Assembly: GCA_028554795.2 (NCBI GenBank)
Contig: CM068830.1
Location: 46,328,227-46,392,226 of the forward strand
DNA: 64,000 nucleotides
Source: Sinohyriopsis cumingii
Taxonomy: Eukaryota > Mollusca > Bivalvia > Unionida > Unionidae
Direction of reading: 5' to 3'
A program made the translations under genes and the position numbers. The notes below the pieces were generated by a model, which had not been told where the DNA came from, did not search any database, and saw nothing but the letters and a program-made list of their open reading frames with translations. Of this stretch, positions 57,585-64,000 are shown in pieces; the first letter of the stretch is position 1; the number at the start of each line of letters is the position of its first letter.

Positions 57585-59055
57585 AGGGGGATGTTTTCCT
57601 TCAGGTCTGCGCTTTAACTATAAGAACCTACAGTATTCGTCATTCAGACCGTGTGATCGACGAGAGAATCTAATCCGAAACCGGCTAAGCAATGAAATTA
57701 TCTAAATTACACTAATAAATACTTACATAAAATATATATATATCAAATTTGGACCAATGGCGAAGACAAGGATTCGGTCTCCCCGAACTCTCCATTTATG
57801 AGAGGCGAGTGTGATCGACGAGGGAATCTAATCCGAATCTAGCCAAAAGTATTACAAAATAAATACACTCACAAAACAAGTACCAAATTCTGAACAATAG
57901 AAAAACTCATTTTATCAAAACTAGCCCACTGACTGATAAAACTCTACAAACAAATATCATTAAATTAAAAAACACCTAGTTCAAATACCAGGAAGAAATA
58001 TACAGGGGGTGGGTGGTGGGAAAAACAAAACAAACCTTCTCCACTTCTCCTAACTTAATACTCACCTAACACCCTAACTAACAGCTCCAAAAGTCTATCT
58101 TCTACATAGGTGACAGCTAAGACAAAAACTAGGTATAACCATATAGTCCCAAAATAGAACGTAAAAGGTGGTCGCAAGAATAGACCATCAGGGATCCCCC
58201 GTATTAAGACCCTAAACTTACACATATAAGGTAGTCAAAAAAACCCAACGACTATCGGGCCCGGCGGCACAATGCTGCAAATATAACAAATATATAGAAT
58301 ACCACCCCAAAAATTACTTGTATAAGGTAGTCAAAAAAAACCAGTGACTATAGGGCCAGCAGCACAAGGCTGCAACCAAAATTTACAACTAGATAATTAG
58401 GACCCAAAAACAATTACTCAGTAAGATGGAAAAAACACCAACTCCATCCAGGGCCAGCAGCACAAGGCTGCAAAACCAATCGACAAATACTGTCACCTAA
58501 AAGCTAACATCGACCTCAATAGACTCTATCTCTCTTAAAAACAGCACAGAGTTTTTATGATTCAAAATTCCAAAGACGGAAATTTAGAACAAAAATACCC
58601 TGGATCGGAAAAACCCTGCTAACCTGTGGCAAGACAACTCCGCCCGAGCCTGACCACTTTCGCCCTTTGCGACGGACAGACATCAAAACACATACGTGCA
58701 GTGCACGCATCATAAATTAAAAATACGGACTAGATCGGGTCCAATCCCACTAGTCGCTAATCAGTGCAAATGAATGACAGAGTGTGTGCTGGGTCCAATC
58801 CCACTCAAACAAAACATAGGCCTTACAATCAGATCGATGTGTACACAAAAGTACCTTGACCTGACGGCCCAATCAATTAGTGTTCTGTGAACACAGATAT
58901 GCCTGGAGGAAGTGGCTCCATTCCTTCCTCCAAGGAGTAATCAGTTAGGTGCCTGTGGCATCATAAACCAGTGGTACATGCTCAATGCGAAGTGCACGCC
59001 ACTATAATTCAACTCAACAACAACAACAATCGTTCAGACCATTCCACGGAATAAA
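57585..59055. other. Polinton noncoding stretch with internal repeats
   Basis: About 1.5 kb without a coding frame. GTGTGATCGACGAGAGAATC and its near copy occur at 57645 and 57809. A ~98-bp direct repeat (TATAAGGTAGTCAAAAAAA ... ggccagcagcacaaggctgc) occurs at about 58224 and 58320, with a third partial copy near 58448. GGGTCCAATCCCACT occurs twice near 58737 and 58791. It could hold an origin, noncoding RNA or sequence picked up from elsewhere. Confidence 0.6.
59003..59008 (+). promoter_or_regulatory. TATA-like box, right-end gene
   Basis: TATAAT about 60 bp before the ATG at 59064. Weak match. Confidence 0.35.
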
Positions 59056-59063
59056 CAAAGAAG

Positions 59064-59660
59064 ATGGAGGTGACAAAATTATTCAATCTATTAAGAGATA
59101 TCTATTTTTGGATAATGGATGTTGAATATGTTGTAGGAAGAATAGAAAAGGAATGGAGTGATGGAAATAGGCAAGACTTGTTAACTATTCAAGTCAAAGG
59201 ACTAAAGGTGGCCGGAGATCTCATCGCAGGGATGATAGAAGAAGAAGTCAACAAGTCAAGCGGATTTACTGACCCACCTTATGTCAGAGTGGGAAGTTTG
59301 AAGGAAGCACTGGACCATGTCATCCAAGTCGGGCGCTTCCTGGAAAAAGTATTGTATTGGATGGAGTGGTGATACGTAAAATGGGGGTTCGACCAGTTGA
59401 CAAAAATGGAAGAAGTAATGAGGAAAGTGCTGACGGAAGAGGTAAAGAACATCAAAGAAAAGTGGTCTAAGGAAAGAAAAGAAGAAGAAAATAGAAAGAG
59501 AAAAAAAAGCTTTGAGAAACTCAACAATAACTGGATAAGAATACAGGAGAAATTCCGAGTGATAGGTCATCCTGACTGGATGCCTGAGTCAGAAATAAAG
59601 AAGAAGATGACAGGAATATTGGTAAAAGTTAGAAGATGGTTGAAGAAGTGGAAGAGTTAG
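59064..59660 (+). other. Polinton part: unassigned charged coding region at the right end
   Basis: Begins MEVTKLFNLLRDIYFWIMD and is open and protein-like almost to the right terminal repeat, with a Lys/Glu-rich helical part (KEEENRKRKKSFEKL) and a basic end (VRRWLKKWKS). No family recognised. It may be more than one gene. Confidence 0.45.
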
Positions 59661-59669
59661 AAGAAGAAG

Positions 59670-60135
59670 AAACCCAAAGGCCCTTTTCAGGGCCACTCAT
59701 AGGTCTCGAAAAGATCTTGACTTTCATTGCCTACCCTTTTTTTTTTCTTTTTTTTTTTGTTTTAAAAAAAATAAAAAATAGAGACCCCTCCCTGTTTCAA
59801 TATTCGCCTGTTCCATTTCCATAGACCCATCAGGTCGGGACCTTATTAAAATAGGGTCCTGACCCTGTTCCATTTCCCCTTGATGCTCAACAGGCCCAAG
59901 ATTTTTTTTTTTTTTTTTTTTTTGCCCATGTTAAATTCCCCTTGACGCTGTACAGTCCCACCCTGTTCAATTCCCCTTGACGCTAAACAGTCCCATATTC
60001 CCATGTTAAATTCCCCTTGACGCTATATCGTCCCAAGGGTTTCCATAATGTTAAATTTCCCATTGACGCTATATCGTCCCAGGGTGGTTTTTAATGGTAA
60101 GTCCCATTGATGCTATATCATCCCACTTCACTACT
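59670..60135 (-). repeat. Polinton right terminal inverted repeat
   Basis: Inverse of 50357-50812 with the same iterated motif and stem region. About seven differences in the outer 210 bp. Ends CACTTCACTACT before the ATTGAG duplication. Confidence 0.93.
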
Positions 60136-60141
60136 ATTGAG

Positions 60142-60825
60142 TATATATTTATAAATCTGAAATGGTTAATTAAAAATAGTTATTAGTCAAATTAACAAGG
60201 ATGCCAGTTACTAGATTTGATACTCTGTTTTTGTTAACTGAAAACATGTAGACTCAAGCCACATCTGTAATGATAATTTCTGGCACTTTCAAGGCTGATA
60301 TAGCCCTTTCATTAAAACCTGCAAACATTTTTGACAATTTTATCTGCACACATTGCTGTACATTTTATACACATCTGACTTGCCAGTATTTCTCCCAACC
60401 ATTGAGCTACCATTGGCAGAAGAGATCTTTTTGCGAAAAATATTTCCAAATCAAATCCTGTTTGGTTACTTGTAAATCGACATGGAATAGCACAACCCTA
60501 GCACAAATATTACTATCCCTACTTCGTGGAGACATTGAGGCTGTGACATTGTAGCTACTCAACCTTCTGTCCTATGACCATTTTGAATTTTGCGCTAGAT
60601 ATGGCTGTTACCAAATACCGGTGTCTAAACAGTACATAGGTGCTTTCTGGAAAGATTTGCATGCAGTAAGATTGCACATCAGATCCACAATATTTCCATC
60701 AATATCAACACAGATTGGAGGGGGGCCTTTGAAATTGTTTCTACATATTTAAACAGGTTTTCAATGAATTGTTGCTTTTTGTTTTTATTAGCAGGTATTT
60801 ATACATTTATAAAATGAGTGTCCTG
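60142..60825. other. Unassigned
   Basis: A 94-codon chance-like frame (60270-60554) contains no recognisable domain. Nothing else seen. Confidence 0.4.
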
Positions 60826-60829
60826 TATC

Positions 60830-61190
60830 ACAATATGTATCAATCTTCCTGCAAAAAAGTTTCCCTTGTTTTTTTGCTCCCAAGTTACTCCCATTTTATT
60901 CTTGATAAAAGTAGCTACCCCTCCCCTTACATCTCCTTATAATCATTTACAATTATAACCCCATTTAATTTTTCCTCATATGAAGTTATTAGTTCTTTAG
61001 TCAACTTATTATGTGTTTCTTGTATGAAAATCATATCATAATTTGTCTTGTTGTTTAGTTTAATTATTTTTTCCCTATTTATTCAGTTTAAATTTGCTGA
61101 GGCTATATGGAAGTTTTTTATATCCATTTTCGCCTCTCCACCAGGTTGTCGCATTTTTGGTTATACATTAAGTATTATTAGTTTTAATTT
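60830..61190 (-). mobile_element. L1/Tx1-like LINE endonuclease fragment
   Basis: The minus strand reads KNFHIASANLN, then NKTNYDMIFIQETHNKLTK and a segment resembling RGGVATFIK, the start of an L1/Tx1 ORF2 endonuclease with the catalytic Glu in QETH. Frame is broken. The rest of ORF2 is absent. Confidence 0.65.
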
Positions 61191-61199
61191 TGAATTGAA

Positions 61200-62115
61200 A
61201 TATCACCTAGGGGATCAAATAGTAATTTATTAGTCAACATGTAGACCCACTCCATGACCTTCTTGAATCTGTAACCCAGAAATTCCGATTAACTATGCAT
61301 CTTTTAGAATCATACAATACATTATATAAAATATGGTAATGTATACCTTAAAACAATACTGCATTTTAATCCAAGTTTCCAATTTTGCAAGAAGTTGTCC
61401 CGCACATGCAAAATCATCTGCTACCCAATATGTAAACTTGTCGCCAGAACATAAATTCTCAAAAAATTCCCCAGCGTATAGTCTGTTTCTAAATTCTTTA
61501 GTAATTTTCCCCCATCAACAAGACGCAAACACATTGCATCCTATTTCATTGTTGTTTCTCTTCCACATAATAGCTTATTTTTTATAAAATGTTAAACTTT
61601 ACTAATCTTTTTTCAAGATCACTTTAGTTTGCAAAAATATATCTTGTCATTTATTGGCATTCTACATTGAATTTTGTAAACTAGCTATAAACCTGACCTA
61701 ATTACTCAACTTAACTGCTGACAGAAACAGTCTACAGTAAATGTATTTCATTTCTATAGCTCGATGGATAAACATTACATCTTTTAAAGCTGTGCACAGA
61801 ATAGGCCGACATATCACGAGTCAGGAAAACATGGGGGTGGTATCCCCTGTGTCCAAAATTAATATCATTTTGAATAGAATATTCTAGTGACAATTGCCTC
61901 TTTTCAAATGGTAAGCATTGCTTTTTTTTATTTTCGTCAATCTGTCAAATTTGGTATGCATTTTGCTTTAATATTTGAGATGGAAACCTTAGGTGCATAG
62001 AAATGTCAGACAGCATTGTACATCATGGATGGTGTCCAACATACTTTTATGATCATAAAACAAAATCCCATTGTTTTAGTTATGGCCACTGATTTAAAAA
62101 ATATTCATCCAAGCT
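61200..62115. other. Unassigned; possible LINE ORF1 relic
   Basis: The minus strand of 61570-61350 stays open and reads WWGKITKEFRNRLYAGEFFE and DKFTYWVADDFACAGQLLAK, protein-like but unknown; its place directly upstream of the endonuclease fragment suggests the LINE's ORF1. The remainder shows nothing. Confidence 0.35.
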
Positions 62116-62119
62116 AAAT

Positions 62120-63640
62120 ATAATAATAATAATAATGAGGACTTTGTATAGCGCCTAATCTTTAGAAGCTCTAAGCGCTTTGCAACATTAGACAACATAA
62201 AAACATACACAATGATATGATTACAAAAACAAACACCATGAAATTAGAAAACATAAAAAACATGCTGAGAATATTTAAGGTAGTTAACATTATTAAGTCA
62301 TTAAGTTTGTTTTTGCAGTCAGAATAAGTAGTTTTGAGAGCACTCTTGAATGGGATCACTGCGTCTTTGTGTCTAAGTTCAGTGGGCAATTCATTCCATG
62401 TTGCTGGGCCCTGGTATGCAAAAGAATGCTGTCCATGTGACTCTGTTTTCATAGTGAGAATAATGAGTATATGATTGTCGGAAGAGGAGTGTAAGTATCT
62501 TGCTTGTGTGTACACATAGGTGAGGTCGGATAGGTATGTTGGACTAGAGTCTGTCAGTGAAACGTAGCACAGAGAACTAATGTTGTGTTTGATTCTGGAT
62601 CGAATGGATAGCCAGTGTTGGGTACAGAGCAGCGGGGAGGTGTGCTCTGATTGTGGTACTCTGAGTATGATCCAAGCAGCTATGTTTTGAACTTTTTGAA
62701 GTCTCTGCAGTAGATATTAAGATGAACCAGACAGAATTGAGTTACCATAGTCCAGTCTTGAAAGTAGTAATGAACACACAAGTGTTTTAGTGGCATCAAC
62801 TGAAAGATATCTGAGAATGGAGCTGATGTGTCTCAGCTCAAGATATGCAGCCTTGCATATGTTCATGACATGTTGGTGCAATGTGAGAGTACTGTCCAGA
62901 GTAACACCTAGGTTTTGTACTGATTGTGTGAATTTAATGTTGGTGTTGCTGATATTTATTGTGTGAGGTAAAGGACGTGAATGAGAAAGTCTTTGTGTTG
63001 TAATCAGAATGGCCTCAGTTTTATCATCATTCATCTGCAGCTTGTTACAAGTCATCCATGATTTCACATCAGAAATGCACATCTCTACACCTTGGATGGT
63101 AGCATCAACTTCAGTTGGGTGGCTAGATTTGTATATTTGGGTGTCATCAGTGTACAACTGGTGAGACACTGGATGATGATCTATGACACTTGAGAGCAGC
63201 TGAGTGTATAGAGTGTAGAGAACAGGTCCAAGAACAGACCCCTGTGCAACACCACAACATAGATCAACTGGGCTGGAGTGTAATCTATTTGCAGACACAA
63301 TTTGTGTCCTGTGGCAAGGGCGATATGCAGATTGTACATTGCTAAAAAGACTGTTTGAATTCAGACAAGATGCAAGCTGGGATTGAACAACCTTTTGTAA
63401 GATTTTTTATATGAATTGGAGATTAGAAACCGGGCAGTAGTTCTTTAAATCCTTATGGTGTAGTGTTAGTTTCTTCAGCAGAGGTTTTACAATGGGAGTT
63501 TTGAAAAATGATGGAAATTATGCTGATGAGAGAGAGGTATTAATAACATCAGTTAGTGAAGGCAATACTGGATCTAAGCACTCAAGCAGCAGTAATGTTG
63601 GAATTGGATCAAGTTCACATGACTTTGGTGCACTCTAGGA
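62120..63640 (-). mobile_element. LINE of the L2/CR1 group, 3' half
   Basis: The minus strand gives SAPKSCELDPIPTLLLLECL, LKNYCPVSNLQFI, QSAYRPCHRT, then VAQGSVLGPVLYTLYTQLL, YTDDTQIY, and the C-terminal HSFAYQGPATWNELPTELR. The 3' end has GCGCTATACAAAGTCCTCATT and (ATT)n at 62121-62136, a common ending for this group. It is interrupted by a few stops and frame changes and lacks the endonuclease. The 5' limit near 63640 is approximate. Confidence 0.88.
62717..63298 (-). pseudogene. LINE reverse transcriptase, palm part
   Basis: A 193-codon open segment of the L2/CR1-group ORF2. It contains QGSVLGPVLY, the TDD catalytic box (LYTDDTQIY; usual YADD), NDDKTEAI and VQNLGVTLDSTLT, typical of CR1/L2 reverse transcriptases. 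It is the longest uninterrupted piece of the element at 62120-63640. Confidence 0.88.
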
Positions 63641-63644
63641 TGAT

Positions 63645-64000
63645 TACTTAAAAATGCATTTATTGGTGGTGAGAGACTAAATACATGACTTGATACTTGT
63701 GTTTAGCATTAATTGGAAAGCTGAAGATTAGTAATCTTTTGACATACATATCTTAATTGTACCATTTAATTTACAAAATTCAATGTAATTTGCATTGGTA
63801 AAATGTGTAGCACAAGAAAAGTCATTATGAATCAGAGATAAATCATATCTTTGTTTTGTCTGGAGCTTGACTAATTTATTGCACATTTCTGTACACTATT
63901 TTGTCTTTAATCCAGGATTATTCACTGCATTCGGATGCATTTCATGGTGAAAATTCACCAGCTGGATTTAAAAGTGGTGAATATTGCTAGCGATTGTTCT
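63645..64000. other. Unassigned end of window
   Basis: AT-rich, no frame or repeat recognised; could be flank of the LINE or its decayed upstream part. Confidence 0.4.

Larger units (their letters stand above)
50357..60135. mobile_element. Polinton/Maverick element, 9779 bp, complete ends, coding part broken
   Basis: Polintons are large self-synthesising DNA elements related to viruses. The ends are 5'-AG...CT-3', terminal inverted repeats are about 460 bp, and ATTGAG flanks both sides (50351-50356 and 60136-60141), the 6-bp duplication typical of the class. Parts in order: Arg-rich small gene (-), coiled-coil gene (+), zinc-knuckle gene (-), protein-primed DNA polymerase B (+), two BIR genes (+), small unassigned genes (+), a 1.5-kb noncoding stretch, unassigned charged genes (+). 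No integrase, capsid, ATPase or protease was recognised. The polymerase is broken in a few places; some other genes look whole. The two terminal repeats differ at about 3% of sites over the outer 210 bp, so the insertion is moderately recent. Confidence 0.9.

Noticed and set aside
1-64000. CRISPR arrays, bacterial operons or riboswitches
   Set aside because: None seen; spliced host gene, SINEs and LINEs show an animal genome.

Overview
The window looks like a scaffold from a lophotrochozoan animal, most likely a mollusc. It is AT-rich, has one multi-exon host gene with short exons and repeat-filled introns, and carries tRNA-derived SINEs of the kind abundant in molluscs, several LINE clades, hAT-type DNA transposons, a ~360-bp satellite and a Polinton/Maverick. 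A 100-N gap lies at 15029-15128, so the order of the two halves depends on scaffolding.

Region 1 (1-15 kb): the only recognised host gene is eIF3a (minus strand). Seven consecutive internal exons between 2296 and 10682 join in frame to about 408 residues, covering the end of the N-terminal helical region, the PCI domain and the start of the charged helical region. The first exons (beyond 10682) and the C-terminal exons (below 2296) were not found. The gene's largest intron in view holds a 783-bp DNA transposon, a decayed hAT element and (in its neighbour) a SINE with a 12-bp target duplication. A second copy of the 790-bp transposon, with perfect 13-bp terminal repeats, lies at 12.8-13.6 kb, next to a 63-bp minisatellite.

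Region 2 (15-35 kb): two arrays of a ~360-bp satellite (15.75-17.34 kb and 31.34-34.28 kb) end in the same unique segment followed by a tRNA-like SINE, so array plus tail behaves as one duplicated unit. The first array is split by a 4.1-kb LINE with a 13-bp target duplication and an uninterrupted 1175-codon ORF2. Between the arrays are two head-to-head fragments of an L1/Tx1-like LINE and an inverted pair of older LINE 3' ends.

Region 3 (35-50 kb): a decayed, nearly complete L1/Tx1-like LINE (35.5-40.3 kb) carries a 273-bp hAT MITE; a separate 5'-truncated L1/Tx1-like insertion with a 14-bp target duplication sits at 42.5-43.5 kb. The rest is AT-rich sequence in which no gene was recognised.

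Region 4 (50.36-60.14 kb): a complete-ended 9.78-kb Polinton/Maverick: 6-bp target duplication, AG...CT ends and ~460-bp terminal inverted repeats built from iterated motifs. Inside are compact, TATA-driven, partly divergent genes: a small Arg-rich protein, a coiled-coil protein, a two-zinc-knuckle protein, a broken protein-primed DNA polymerase, two BIR (IAP-like) proteins and unassigned genes. No integrase, capsid, ATPase or protease was recognised. The BIR cargo and that missing set make it the most interesting object here.

Region 5 (60-64 kb): an L1/Tx1-like endonuclease fragment and an L2/CR1-group LINE 3' half, both on the minus strand.
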